Positions 45,121-54,202 of a stretch of DNA of 64,000 nt are shown here, piece by piece (position 1 is the stretch's first letter; every line of letters starts with the position of its first letter). This DNA is from Vampirovibrio chlorellavorus. Lineage in GTDB: Bacteria; Cyanobacteriota; Vampirovibrionia; Vampirovibrionales; Vampirovibrionaceae. Location of the stretch: the NCBI GenBank assembly GCA_001858525.1, contig LAPX01000019.1:1-64000 (forward strand). Direction: 5' to 3'. A program made the position numbers and the translations under genes. Under the pieces are notes generated by a model. That model was given only the letters and a program-made list of their open reading frames with translations, did no database searches and had not been told where the DNA came from.

Positions 45121-47584
45121 AATCTACCCCTCTCTTTTTCATCCAAACAAATGGCCACTTTGCTCCGTGTTCTGCTTTAAGCTGGTTCAGATGGGCCAGC
45201 TTTTCTTTGTCCGAAACAGCCACAAAGGACAACGCCAGTGGCCCCAAACCCAAATCAAATAGCCTGCGCCCTTCCGGGGACATGTAATAATATTGTCGCT
45301 TTTTGGTCGCCGTTTTAATGATCTGAATTTCAGCGGCATTCAAGCCCATCATGGCATACAGATCGCGGGGTCCTGGATGTTCGCTAGTGCCTTCCTTATC
45401 CGCCTCCTCATTAGGTAACAGGATTTTAGTCGGGCAACTTTCCAGCAACACATCATAAATCTGAGATTGCACAGCATCGGACAAGCTTTGCGTGGCCAAG
45501 ACCACAGCGCAATTTTTCTTTCTCAATTCTTTGAGCCATTGGCGGATTTTGCTGCGAAAGACCGGATGCCCCAGCATAACCCAGGCCTCATCCAGCAATA
45601 ACATGGCGGGTTGGCCTTGCAAATTCCGCTCAAACCGGCGGAAAAGATACAGCAATACCGGAATGGCAATCCGTTCTTTCATGGCCATTAACTCTTCAAT
45701 TTCAAACACCGTAAATGAACTGGTTTTGAGCCCGTCGGCTCTGGCATCCAATAAATTCCCGTATGGGCCGCTGAGCGTATAAAACGACAAGGCCGCTTTG
45801 AGATCATCCTCTGCCCCACATTGTTGCAGCGTCAGCAGGAAATCAGACAAAGAGCGTTCATGTGTCTGTTTGGTTTCCCGCAAAATGCTCATGGCCCGGT
45901 GGATTTCCTGATTCTGGCGGGGGGTGGTGGTTTTACCCGTCCGCGTTTCATAAGTCGTGGCAATCCAGTCTTCGGCCCAGGCCATATCGGCATCCGTATC
46001 AATCAAGGACAAAGGCGCAAACGACAAGCTTGCATTGTCACCACCAATGTCATAATGTTGGCCGTCACATGCCTCCACCAAGGCCCACATAGAACGGCCT
46101 TTATCGAATGCGGTAATCGTCGCCTTGGGATAGCGCCGAAATTGTGCCGCCAGGGTGGCCAATAATACAGATTTTCCAGCCCCGGTTGGCCCCATAATCA
46201 ACGTATGTCCCACATCGCTCACATGCAGGTTCAGGCGAAATGGGGTAGAACCCGTTGTGGCGGTATGCATTAGGGGTGGCAAATTGGGCGGAACAAGCGG
46301 ATTGGGGCAAAATGCCCGGCCTGACCAGATGCTGGTAATGGGAATCATATGCGCCAAATGGTTGGAATGAACCAAAGGACGGCGAATATTGGGTAAGGTG
46401 TGTCCCGGCAAGGTGCTGAGCCATGCTTCCATGGCATTCAAGGTTTCCAGCCTGCAATTAAAGCCCAATCGCTTAATTTCCCGGATGACCAATCGTGCAT
46501 TTTCCAATAGGGCATCTTGATTCGGGTTCATCAAGACCACCACTTGCGAGCAATACCCAAAGGCCATTTGCCCACTATGCACTTCAGTCATCACCGCTTG
46601 GGTGTCCAGCGTCATATTCAGCGCATCTTGATTCACCATTCCGCCCTTCATTTTGAAAATCTGGTGAAAGGGACTTTGCGCTTTTTGAATCCATTCCCGG
46701 TGTTCTTTTTTCAGCAGGCCAATGGCTTCATGGGCATCCACATAGATCATGCGGGTGACCCAGCGATACGCCAGCGGTAAATGATTCAAGGCTTCCAGAA
46801 TATTGGGATAAGACTCATTTGGCATCCCGGTGAGGCTGATACAGCCGATGAAATAATCGCCGATTTTTGGGGTGTCTCCAGGAATCAGATCTTGCGCACC
46901 TAAATACCCATCCAAATACATGCCACAGGCAGGCAAGTTGACCGGGTGATACTCCCCCGTAATGGTGAAATTCAGGTAATTCACCAAATCATCGCGCAGA
47001 TGCACCTGTCCGTATGCATCCGTCACCGAATAGCCTCGCATCCGGCGTACTTTCAAGATGCTGGAAAGCGCATCTTCCAGATTTTCCAATTGCCGCTCAA
47101 AGTATGCCAGATCGGATTCCAAAGACGTAACTGGTTCGGTTTTACGAGACTCATAGAACAGGTTTTTCAAGCGTGGACTCTGGAACGATGGGGATTTATA
47201 ACGTACCACCCAAATATTGGTGCTTTCAAAATGATTGCCTTCTTTCAGGAAATTGGCCCGGTTTTCTGCTTCAATCCCTCGACTAATGGGATCGGGAAAC
47301 GCAGAGGCTTCAGGCTCCGGGTAAGCCGCTGCTGGTTTGCGAATCAGTTCATGATGACTGACCCACCCGCCGCCAAAATGCTGAGTCAAAATGGTGTTTA
47401 AGGTGTCCGCCTGGTAATTCCGCTGGGCGGGTGTGGCGCTAGCAATGTCCAAACCTTCGCATTCAAAGGCTGCCGTTAAGGAACCGTCTTTGCCCAACAT
47501 GACCCCACTCTGAACCATGGCGGCATAGTTGAGCAAGGTCGCTAATCCTTGCGAATCCGTTTGAAATGCTTTGGTGGATAACAT
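45101..47584 (-). CDS. trbE: TrbE, VirB4-type secretion ATPase
   Basis: 827 residues. N-terminal CagE/VirB4 domain, then the P-loop ATPase with MGPTGAGKSVLLATLAAQF (about 465-483), FDKGRS, Walker B MLLLDEAWVMLG (about 660) and ATQSLSDA. It powers pilus biogenesis and substrate passage. It follows trbD with 25 bases between, and its 3' end overlaps trbJ. Confidence 0.94.
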   Translation of the reverse strand: MLSTKAFQTDSQGLATLLNYAAMVQSGVMLGKDGSLTAAFECEGLDIASATPAQRNYQADTLNTILTQHFGGGWVSHHELIRKPAAAYPEPEASAFPDPISRGIEAENRANFLKEGNHFESTNIWVVRYKSPSFQSPRLKNLFYESRKTEPVTSLESDLAYFERQLENLEDALSSILKVRRMRGYSVTDAYGQVHLRDDLVNYLNFTITGEYHPVNLPACGMYLDGYLGAQDLIPGDTPKIGDYFIGCISLTGMPNESYPNILEALNHLPLAYRWVTRMIYVDAHEAIGLLKKEHREWIQKAQSPFHQIFKMKGGMVNQDALNMTLDTQAVMTEVHSGQMAFGYCSQVVVLMNPNQDALLENARLVIREIKRLGFNCRLETLNAMEAWLSTLPGHTLPNIRRPLVHSNHLAHMIPITSIWSGRAFCPNPLVPPNLPPLMHTATTGSTPFRLNLHVSDVGHTLIMGPTGAGKSVLLATLAAQFRRYPKATITAFDKGRSMWALVEACDGQHYDIGGDNASLSFAPLSLIDTDADMAWAEDWIATTYETRTGKTTTPRQNQEIHRAMSILRETKQTHERSLSDFLLTLQQCGAEDDLKAALSFYTLSGPYGNLLDARADGLKTSSFTVFEIEELMAMKERIAIPVLLYLFRRFERNLQGQPAMLLLDEAWVMLGHPVFRSKIRQWLKELRKKNCAVVLATQSLSDAVQSQIYDVLLESCPTKILLPNEEADKEGTSEHPGPRDLYAMMGLNAAEIQIIKTATKKRQYYYMSPEGRRLFDLGLGPLALSFVAVSDKEKLAHLNQLKAEHGAKWPFVWMKKRGVDYEALVG

Positions 47585-47609
47585 AGTCCCCTCTTCTTCC
47601 CCTATCGTT

Positions 47610-47897
47610 CTATGGCGTTAATTTGGCTCTGGACTGGGCCGGATAAAAGCGCCGGTATTTCAAGCGGCGAAAATACACCTGGCTGAGATACGGATCCGCT
47701 TTGGCCATTTGCCGTAATAAGGCCAGACCGACTGTCCAAACGCCAACACCCAAAAGAATTTTAAACACGCTAATGTCAGACAGTATCAGCCCAGCAGCAA
47801 TGACGCCCAGCATAATCACCCAAGGGCGCTCTCCGCCCAACAGCAAGTTGGGCCGGTGCAAGGTACGCGAAAAAGGAAGTCGCCGCAGTCTGCTCAT
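47610..47897 (-). CDS. trbD: TrbD, VirB3-type inner-membrane protein
   Basis: 95 residues, two closely spaced membrane helices (about 25-60), N-terminal LPFSRTLHRPNLLLGGERP typical of VirB3/TrbD and C-terminal YFRRLKYRRFYPA. Works with TrbE at the channel base. Start overlaps the trbC stop by 4 bases. Confidence 0.9.
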   Translation of the reverse strand: MSRLRRLPFSRTLHRPNLLLGGERPWVIMLGVIAAGLILSDISVFKILLGVGVWTVGLALLRQMAKADPYLSQVYFRRLKYRRFYPAQSRAKLTP

Positions 47898-48247
47898 TGT
47901 CCCAACACGGCTCCTACCCCAAAGAGGCTATTAATAAAGGGCCGGGCGGCTATTAGGATAGAACCCGATAAGGCCATCACCACCATGGAGCGGACAAAGC
48001 CGTCCATCTCACCACCGGTCATAAAGCGCCAAACGCCTGCCACAAAACCAATCAGGCACATACCTACGGCGATGGGTCCCAGAAAACTATCCACAATCCG
48101 TTGAAGAGGTGTTTCCCAGGGTAAGCCTGTACCACCGGCAGTGGCTGCCTGGGCCACGCTGGGCAAGAGAATTCCGATAGCCAGCAAGCTGCCCACCAGG
48201 ACAACGGGCATCCACCGGCTAACGTTATAAGTTTGATATTTGTTCAT
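47894..48247 (-). CDS. trbC: TrbC, VirB2-type pilin precursor
   Basis: 117 residues: signal peptide with cleavage near VAQA-A (about 34), then two membrane helices (about 55-75 and 86-104) as in VirB2/TrbC prepilins. In RP4 the precursor is trimmed and cyclised by TraF; the traF gene is at 26328 in this window. Confidence 0.9.
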   Translation of the reverse strand: MNKYQTYNVSRWMPVVLVGSLLAIGILLPSVAQAATAGGTGLPWETPLQRIVDSFLGPIAVGMCLIGFVAGVWRFMTGGEMDGFVRSMVVMALSGSILIAARPFINSLFGVGAVLGQ

Positions 48248-48270
48248 GCTTTTCCCTCTCTAATTAACCT

Positions 48271-49233
48271 TCATTCCACGGTTTGAATTTGATACTGCTG
48301 ATTCCGGTAGCCATCGACGGCCAGCAACGTTTTGACTTTACGCCCACTGCCGGTTTTCTCAATGTAGACAATGGCATCCACCGCTTCCCCGATCAGCGTT
48401 TTCATAGGCGACTGAGTGGCCAGCTCCAAGAGTTGTTCCAGTCTTAAAAATGCGCCTTCTGCGCTATTGGCATGCAAAGACGCCACACCGCCGGGATGAC
48501 CGGTGGACCAGGCTGTTAACAGATCGAATGCTTCTTTGCCTCGAACCTCACCCACGATGATGCGATCAGGCCGATGGCGCAAAGTGGCCTTCACCAGCGC
48601 TTGCAAGGACACATCCCGGCTGCTACGCATCGCCACGATATTGGAAGCACCAGATTGCAGTTCGACGGTGTCTTCCAGCAGAATGAGGCGATGTTCCGGG
48701 CTGTGCTCGGTAATCGCTTGAATCACCGCATTGATGAGCGTGGTTTTCCCGCTGGAAGTGCCGCCCACAATCAAGATATTTTTGCGGGCTTTGATCCAAG
48801 TTTCAATCACGACCTTTTGCGCCTGGCTCAGAATGCCCGCAGCCACATAATCGTTCAAACTGAAAATCTGAATTGCCTTGCGCCGGATACTGAAAATGGG
48901 CCGCTCCACCACCGGCGGGATCATCCCGGCAAATCGGGAACCATCGTAGGGCAATTCGCATTCCAAAATGGGATTTTCTTTGGTAATGGCAGTATTACTG
49001 AGAGAAGCAATCACATTCAGGAGTGATTCTACTTGAGCCGCTTCAATGGTTCCCACCGACCGTTGGCCTGAGCGCAAATCATCCACCCAAACGCTGCCAT
49101 CCGGGTTGGCCATGATTTCGATAATAGCCGGATCGCTCATATAGTTTTGAATAAAATCGGGAATATCTTGCAGCAACCGCGCCTGATAGCGTTGATGTTG
49201 CTCTTCCCTCACAAAAGATACGACTTGTGTCAA
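48271..49233 (-). CDS. trbB: TrbB, VirB11-type secretion ATPase
   Basis: About 320 residues. Walker A VGGTSSGKTTL (about 155-165), Asp box LLEDTVELQ, Walker B RIIVGEVRGKEAFDLL and the His box TGHPGGVASLHANS, in the order of VirB11 hexameric ATPases. First gene of the trb operon. The start is not ATG: a TTG at 49233 gives the usual length, and a GTG seven codons in is possible. Neither has a strong ribosome site, so poor initiation may limit expression. Confidence 0.9.
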   Translation of the reverse strand: MTQVVSFVREEQHQRYQARLLQDIPDFIQNYMSDPAIIEIMANPDGSVWVDDLRSGQRSVGTIEAAQVESLLNVIASLSNTAITKENPILECELPYDGSRFAGMIPPVVERPIFSIRRKAIQIFSLNDYVAAGILSQAQKVVIETWIKARKNILIVGGTSSGKTTLINAVIQAITEHSPEHRLILLEDTVELQSGASNIVAMRSSRDVSLQALVKATLRHRPDRIIVGEVRGKEAFDLLTAWSTGHPGGVASLHANSAEGAFLRLEQLLELATQSPMKTLIGEAVDAIVYIEKTGSGRKVKTLLAVDGYRNQQYQIQTVE

Positions 49234-49714
49234 AATTTACATGCCTCAAAATAAGCGCGAAACCTAATGCGCTTGACTGTGAAACCACTTGCGAAAGTTA
49301 TTTTGAAAAACTTGCGCTCATGTTAACTACTAATCTAAAACCCATGCAAGCACCATGTTTCAGACATTTACAATCTGCTTAATACATGAAGGGAGGGAAA
49401 GTTAGTGGATTGAGCGGTTACTTTCCCGCTGGGCGGATTCAATGGCTTGATAAAGCTTGGAAATCAAGTTACCCGCTTGATGTGCGTGTGGCAATGTGTT
49501 TCTTTATGAAGTGTAGTATTTTCACGAGTGGACGCTACTTTGCAGGCAAACGACTCTCACTCAAAGATCAAGATTTCTGATAGGACGACAAATAAAGACA
49601 CTACTTAAAGTAGTGTCAGAACTACCAAAAGAAGTCTCAATGCAAAAGAGTCAAAGCTTATGGTTTTTATTTTATCGGCCATTTGTATTGATTTTAGAAA
49701 TTTGGATTTAATCT
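49234..49714. other. trb operon upstream region
   Basis: 480 bases that must hold the leftward trb promoter. Inverted repeats: GGGAAAGT/ACTTTCCC (49395-49402, 49420-49427), ATCAAG/CTTGAT (49463-49468, 49476-49481) and a 21-bp palindrome listed separately. A 64-codon frame at 49386-49580 (+) has a purine-rich stretch before and inside its start but no family; I do not call it. No clear promoter. Confidence 0.45.
49597..49617. promoter_or_regulatory. 21-bp palindrome
   Basis: GACACTACTT-A-AAGTAGTGTC is a perfect inverted repeat with a one-base centre, about 100 bases past the end of the AbiEii gene and 360 bases upstream of trbB. No U-tract follows on either strand, so a protein-binding site for control of the trb operon is more likely than a terminator. 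Confidence 0.6.
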
Positions 49715-50764
49715 TTAATCAGGCTGGTTGATACGGTTTTCTAGGGTTCTCAATCTAGATATTATTTCCTTAAAAGCGGGAACATCTCCCATAAACATCT
49801 CACTCATCGCCTGATAATCATTGCTTAAACTTGTCAGCAGCTCTTCACCAGGCACCAGCCTCAGAGAGCCAATACGGGCAGTTTCATAGGAGGCGCTGTT
49901 GTCGGAAAATAACAAGCTCTTATTCCGTACTACTTGTTCCAGTAAGTTTGTATTGGCAAGCGCAGAGTCCGCGACGCCTCTTTCCGCCATCATATAGGTG
50001 TCATAGTAATGACGTGACATACGATCTCGCTGTCTTGAGCCATGGTGGAGAGCATGTAGAATGGTCGCTTTTTCCCAAAAACTGCGCTCAGCAGCTAAAG
50101 TTGATACTTGAACAGCAACGTCTGTAAACAGTTGTGGAAAAGTTTCGGCAACGTATGGTCGAATCAGTTTGCTTTCGTTGGGTTCAATTTCACCCCGAGC
50201 GCCAAACTCTAGTTTGATTTGTGGCTGTATATAACCACCAACTTCCACAGGAAAACGGAGTGGAAAAGTCGCACCATAGTTCAATGTTTTAGGATAATGG
50301 AACAGCAAAGTTTGCTGCTCTGGATCCGACTCATCCAAGACAACTTCCCAGCCATCTGATTGCCCCAGCGTCTGACGAATGGCCTCAATCAGGTTAGGCA
50401 GAGCTTCACCTTCCACAAAACGTTGGGCGTTTTGTTTTAGGGCATCAATACGTCGTTTGCGCTCCTTCCCTGAGATATTGGCAGCCATTGGGTTTTCGAC
50501 TTCCCGCACATAAGGGGCAGTTCGGCTAATGGTCAGATCGATATCCTCCGAAAACCGCTCTATCAAGCCAAATGCCTTTGATAGAGACGTACCACCCTTG
50601 AATGTGAGGTAAGACGCAAGCTCTGGACATTCGTAGAGTCTTTTCAGCGTCCAGCAGACCCAAAAATCTTTTTCAATAATAATCGGTGTTACGCCACGGC
50701 TATTTGCAGCTTCTTGAAAGATTACTTGCCTTTCAGAGTCAGCCTTGTTTGAGAAGAGATCCAT
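49715..50764 (-). CDS. AbiEii-type nucleotidyltransferase toxin, intact
   Basis: 349 residues of the AbiEii/AbiGii family: FKGGTSLSKAFGLIERFSEDIDL near 56-79 (split: GGTSLSKA and SEDIDL are the nucleotidyltransferase G-S and D-x-D motifs). These toxins add nucleotides to tRNA ends and stop growth when not balanced by their antitoxin. It overlaps the DUF6088 gene upstream by 26 bases, so translation is coupled. The long form (about 350 residues) is complete. Confidence 0.88.
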   Translation of the reverse strand: MDLFSNKADSERQVIFQEAANSRGVTPIIIEKDFWVCWTLKRLYECPELASYLTFKGGTSLSKAFGLIERFSEDIDLTISRTAPYVREVENPMAANISGKERKRRIDALKQNAQRFVEGEALPNLIEAIRQTLGQSDGWEVVLDESDPEQQTLLFHYPKTLNYGATFPLRFPVEVGGYIQPQIKLEFGARGEIEPNESKLIRPYVAETFPQLFTDVAVQVSTLAAERSFWEKATILHALHHGSRQRDRMSRHYYDTYMMAERGVADSALANTNLLEQVVRNKSLLFSDNSASYETARIGSLRLVPGEELLTSLSNDYQAMSEMFMGDVPAFKEIISRLRTLENRINQPD

Positions 50765-51365
50765 GATGGTGCCGTTGTATCCTTAAAACCGTATCTGCCA
50801 GCCACCCAGGAAGCTGTGGAGTTGCACTAATTAACCCACGAATATCCTGATTATTCAGGAGCTTAGCACAGTGATGGATTACCTGATCATCGATATTACT
50901 CTTTCCCAGATATGATAAAGCTTGAAGCACGGAATTGCCCTTTGAAGACAAGCGATCCAGTAGTGGCACGCGGGCATGTTTGAAGACAATGCTACGTCCA
51001 CCAATCTGCTTAGTCCTAGAAGGACCATTGGTCATATAAAGCGGCTTAGCGGGAACTTGGGTAGATAGTCCCAGTAGGTTAGCGGCTATCGCGCCAGATG
51101 GAAAGACTTTGTCACCAACCTTGGCCGTGATGGCCTGTGCTAGCTTATCTGTGTCAGGCGAAAGTAAGCCCAAAATCTTATGCTGTCTTGGGTAATCATA
51201 GAACCCTCTATCCAAGCGCCGAATCAAACCCTGCTTTGCCAGGCGGGAGAGCGCCTGATCCACCGCTGTACGAGGACCAAGGTCCAAGAAATCCTTGGGC
51301 GTAAAGATCCACCCGCGTTTTTTAGCGCGAATTCTTTTTTTGATGTGATCAGTTACAAGACTCAT
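50739..51365 (-). CDS. DUF6088/AbiEi-like antitoxin
   Basis: 208 residues. N-terminal winged helix (RGWIFTPKDFLDLGPRTAV, then LIRRLDRGFYDYPR) and a C-terminal domain, as in the DUF6088/AbiEi type of antitoxin that pairs with AbiEii toxins. It is expected to repress its own operon through the inverted repeat just upstream. Confidence 0.82.
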   Translation of the reverse strand: MSLVTDHIKKRIRAKKRGWIFTPKDFLDLGPRTAVDQALSRLAKQGLIRRLDRGFYDYPRQHKILGLLSPDTDKLAQAITAKVGDKVFPSGAIAANLLGLSTQVPAKPLYMTNGPSRTKQIGGRSIVFKHARVPLLDRLSSKGNSVLQALSYLGKSNIDDQVIHHCAKLLNNQDIRGLISATPQLPGWLADTVLRIQRHHHGSLLKQG

Positions 51366-51378
51366 AAAGTTCGTCTCC

Positions 51379-51412
51379 TATGTCAGATAATAGCATATGT
51401 TTTTCTGACATA
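51379..51412. promoter_or_regulatory. operator of the DUF6088-AbiEii operon
   Basis: TATGTCAGA (51379-51387) and TCTGACATA (51404-51412) are perfect 9-bp arms 16 bases apart, 14 bases upstream of the antitoxin start. AbiEi-type antitoxins bind inverted repeats in this place. Confidence 0.7.
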
Positions 51413-51443
51413 CAATCCTCCAGAAAGGCTCTCATACAAATAG

Positions 51444-51949
51444 ATTATGGAAAAACAGTTGTCCTAGAATAAAAAAGACTCTGATATGTCCATTTTGTTG
51501 AGTTACAGCATTGAACAGGATGGCCTCAGAAGGAGGCTGGTTTTCGTAATATAAAGAGCTTTTTGTAAAATTTTGTTACAAGAGCTCCTTGATAGGGAAA
51601 GCCAATGGCGTCCGAATAGGTCTTTATGGGTCAAAGCAAATTGATCGGCAATAAGATCGGCAATTTTCAAGAATCAAACAGTCTGAAATTAGAGCTATTA
51701 CTGCATTTTCAATGTTAGCAAGATCGGCAAATCTTCTGTCGTTCCCATTGCTAGCCCTATTTATATGGATCGGCCCCGGAGTATCGGTACTAGTACTAGG
51801 GTTTGTCTCATTCGGTTTATAAAAACTTGTATATTGGTACTATTAGTACCCAGAAAGTACAAAAAATTAAACCAATTGTCGAAAGTTTCCAAGCTTGACT
51901 CTGCTTCGGGCTTCAGTCACCTGCAACGCCTTCATGAAAAGACCTTTAA
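51444..51949. other. non-coding stretch between AbiE loci
   Basis: About 500 bases of AT-rich sequence between the first AbiE operator and the gene remnant. It holds a short repeat of GATCGGCAA (51634, 51655 and 51722 areas). I see no gene. Confidence 0.4.
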
Positions 51950-52138
51950 GGGAACTATGGTGAGGCTAAAAAAACGGCCAGACAGCTCAACATCCCGGAG
52001 AAGCAATTGCCTGTACTCTTGCATCACTTGGCCAAAGATGAGTGGATTATCGGAGACTCAAACGAGGCCTGTATTCAATGTCGCACTAATCCTCAAAGGA
52101 GGAATCGTGCTTGGTTAAATCTCACTCATAACGCTTGA
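51950..52138 (+). pseudogene. C-terminal remnant of a small regulator-like gene
   Basis: A 62-codon frame reads plausible protein (GEAKKTARQLNIPEKQLPV near its start; WIIGDSNEACIQCR later) and ends at 52136-52138. It has no start codon in place. The preceding coding-like text (HLQRLHEKTFKG, about 51920-51955) is in another frame, so a frameshift near 51950 has probably split a gene. The text looks like a helix-turn-helix followed by a short tail. Low certainty. Confidence 0.35.
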
Positions 52139-53038
52139 AGGCTCTATTAAGCTTGTCTAATGCCAGCGTATGCTTCTCTTCAGGCATTTTGTTTAGGTTG
52201 AGAAGCTTCCATTTTACCGCTGGCAAGTCGCCAATTCCTTTCAGTCCCAGTAATGACCAGTTGGGTGAGCGGCCCTTAAAAGATATTAGAAAGTGTTTTC
52301 ATCTTCTGTCAGACCTTTGTGAATCGATTGAATTAAATTTTCACGAGCCACTTCCAGTTCTTCGACCGATACATGCACCTCTGCCATATTGGCAAATTCT
52401 CCATCGTATACGGAACGGATGTCTTTTCGGTGTGGATTTAATAGCTCTGCCATAGGGCGGTTAGCACTGATTAGATAAACCAGAAAGGTTTTACGGAGGT
52501 CATCCGTAATGCCCTCGTTCTCTAACAGCCATTTAATGTCAAAGAGATCCCGTGGGTGTTGACGATCCAATGCCGCACAGATTTTACCGGCATAAACATC
52601 GGAGAAGGACATAACCTGCATACTGGCATAGCCAAAGGTTGCTTCTACCGCATCCACAACGTCTTTTTCTTCTGGTGGGAACACACTCCCTCGCAATACC
52701 GGTGATAACTCCACTTTAATTTGGACACCTTGCTGAGCAATCAGTAAACGAAGTCCATCTGGGGCTTGATTGGGGCGACCCACTTGAACACCTGGCAAAC
52801 TAGCTTTAATATCTTGGATTATTCTCTCCAATGCCTCGCTAACCCGTTGAAGCGCTATTGTTCTATCATCCATTGGGAGATAAACCAAATCGATGTCAAC
52901 GGAAAGCCTTGGAAAATCTCTCAAGAACAGATTGATTGCAGTTCCCCCTTTTAACGCAAAGCACTTTTCTTTGGCCACCAAGGGTAAAATACGAACCAAA
53001 AGCTGAACTTGCTTGTAATGGATTCTATTCCTGTCCAT
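52122..53038 (-). pseudogene. AbiEii-type toxin with a frameshift near its C-terminus
   Basis: The first frame (53038-52286) gives 250 residues of an AbiEii nucleotidyltransferase: ALKGGTAINLFLRD and LSVDIDLVYLP supply the active-site motifs. It stops at 52286-52288. The family C-terminus continues at once in another frame: LISFKGRSPNWSLLGLKG, then LPAVKWKLLNLNKMP, to a stop at 52124-52122. Restoring one base near 52288-52293 joins both into 305 residues with a single stop. So the toxin has lost about 55 residues; activity of the shortened form is unknown. It overlaps the antitoxin gene by 14 bases. Confidence 0.8.
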
Positions 53039-53852
53039 ATTTTTCTTCTTCTTGCATCTCTTCCGGGACAGTAATCAGATACTTGGAATCCAGTTTCCCA
53101 CCCTTGGCCAATACTCTTTTGCCAGAGCCCAATGAGCCACTTTCCCACGTGTAACTTTCAATGTCCAGTTTTTCAAACCAGGCGTGCCGATGACGCTCTG
53201 CAAACCATAGGAACAGACGCCGAACTTTCACATTTTGGCAAAGTGCTAAGAGTTTATTCAGGCGCTTTGGCGATAAATTCACCAAGCCTTGCATTAACTG
53301 ATCGGCATGCTCAAACGATATTTTCTCTGGCACATCCAGTAAGATTTCAAACCAAGCTCTCTCTGGGGAGGATGCCACTATATCACTGAAGGATAAAGCC
53401 ATGTCTGTGGGCATTTTTGTTTCAAACTCATTCAGGGCATCAAAGCCATTCTGATTATGCCTTCCTAGTAACTGGGCTTCATTATGCCTAACAAAGGTAA
53501 CATCGGGCAGCAATTTATTGAGCCATACCGGCAAGTGTTCTTGCCCATATAGGTGAACAGTTTGATGCTTTCCCAGCTCAAGGTAGTGTCCCAATCCTTG
53601 ATAGATCAACGCGGTTATGCCCCCCGGACGCAAGTCACTACCCATTCTCTGCAAGGAGTAAACCACTCCTTGCCACGTAAGCTTGGTATCGGGTCTTTTG
53701 TAGACGCCGTAGACAACAGAAGCCAACTGACCACTTTTGACCCAGTTATCCAGCGTATGGCGCGATAATCCTTGCGCCAACAGCCAGGACTTGGTGACAA
53801 CCAAGCCATAAGGGACATAATCGTGGGGTTTCAGTTTCTGAGTTACTGCCAT
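53025..53852 (-). CDS. AbiEi-type antitoxin, intact
   Basis: 275 residues: an N-terminal winged helix (SWLLAQGLSRHTLDNWVKSG, then LASVVYGVYKRPDTKLTWQ) and a long C-terminal domain, the AbiEi_3 type. Partner of the frameshifted toxin downstream, with which it overlaps by 14 bases. It remains fully open although its toxin is broken. Confidence 0.85.
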   Translation of the reverse strand: MAVTQKLKPHDYVPYGLVVTKSWLLAQGLSRHTLDNWVKSGQLASVVYGVYKRPDTKLTWQGVVYSLQRMGSDLRPGGITALIYQGLGHYLELGKHQTVHLYGQEHLPVWLNKLLPDVTFVRHNEAQLLGRHNQNGFDALNEFETKMPTDMALSFSDIVASSPERAWFEILLDVPEKISFEHADQLMQGLVNLSPKRLNKLLALCQNVKVRRLFLWFAERHRHAWFEKLDIESYTWESGSLGSGKRVLAKGGKLDSKYLITVPEEMQEEEKYGQE

Positions 53853-53873
53853 CTTTAGTTTACAACTTTCAAA

Positions 53874-53971
53874 AAATGCGGCAAAAATCGCCGTAAATTC
53901 CTATATTGTTAAACTTTATCATGTTTTTAGGTTTATTCAAGGTTCTATTTGCGGCAAATTTCGCCGTAAAT
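53874..53971. promoter_or_regulatory. two AbiEi operator repeats
   Basis: TGCGGCAAA(A/T)(A/T)TCGCCGTAAAT occurs twice, at 53877-53898 and 53950-53971, 73 bases apart (about seven helical turns). Each has CGGC/GCCG arms; in the second the arms extend to ATTTGCGGC/GCCGTAAAT with one mismatch. They flank the expected promoter of the AbiEi operon. AbiEi antitoxins are known to bind two inverted repeats. Confidence 0.75.
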
Positions 53972-54202
53972 ACATAAATATTTAAACCTGGTTGGGTTTG
54001 TCCACCGCTTTCGATTGGCCAAAATTTCGAACGCCTGTCAGGACTTTCTGGCCGACCATATGCGAGAGATGAAGCGGCCATAAGCCCTTATCGAAGAGGC
54101 AGAACCCAGTTCTTTGGGCTAAAATGTACTGTGGGGATTGTACATTGCCAGAAAGTCTGGATTTCAAGGATACTTATTGAAGTTTATTAGAGAAAGCTGG
54201 CC
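53972..54202. other. intergenic region before the phosphoesterase gene
   Basis: 230 bases. GTACTGTGGGGATTGTAC (54125-54142) has GTAC ends but no extended symmetry. A 61-codon minus-strand frame (53982-54167) has no support. The promoter of the gene at 54203 is not clear. Confidence 0.35.

Noticed and set aside
32533-54165. 13-bp sequence AAATCCAGACTTT near 32533 and its complement near 54152
   Set aside because: Matches of this length are expected by chance many times in 64 kb, and the flanks do not align.
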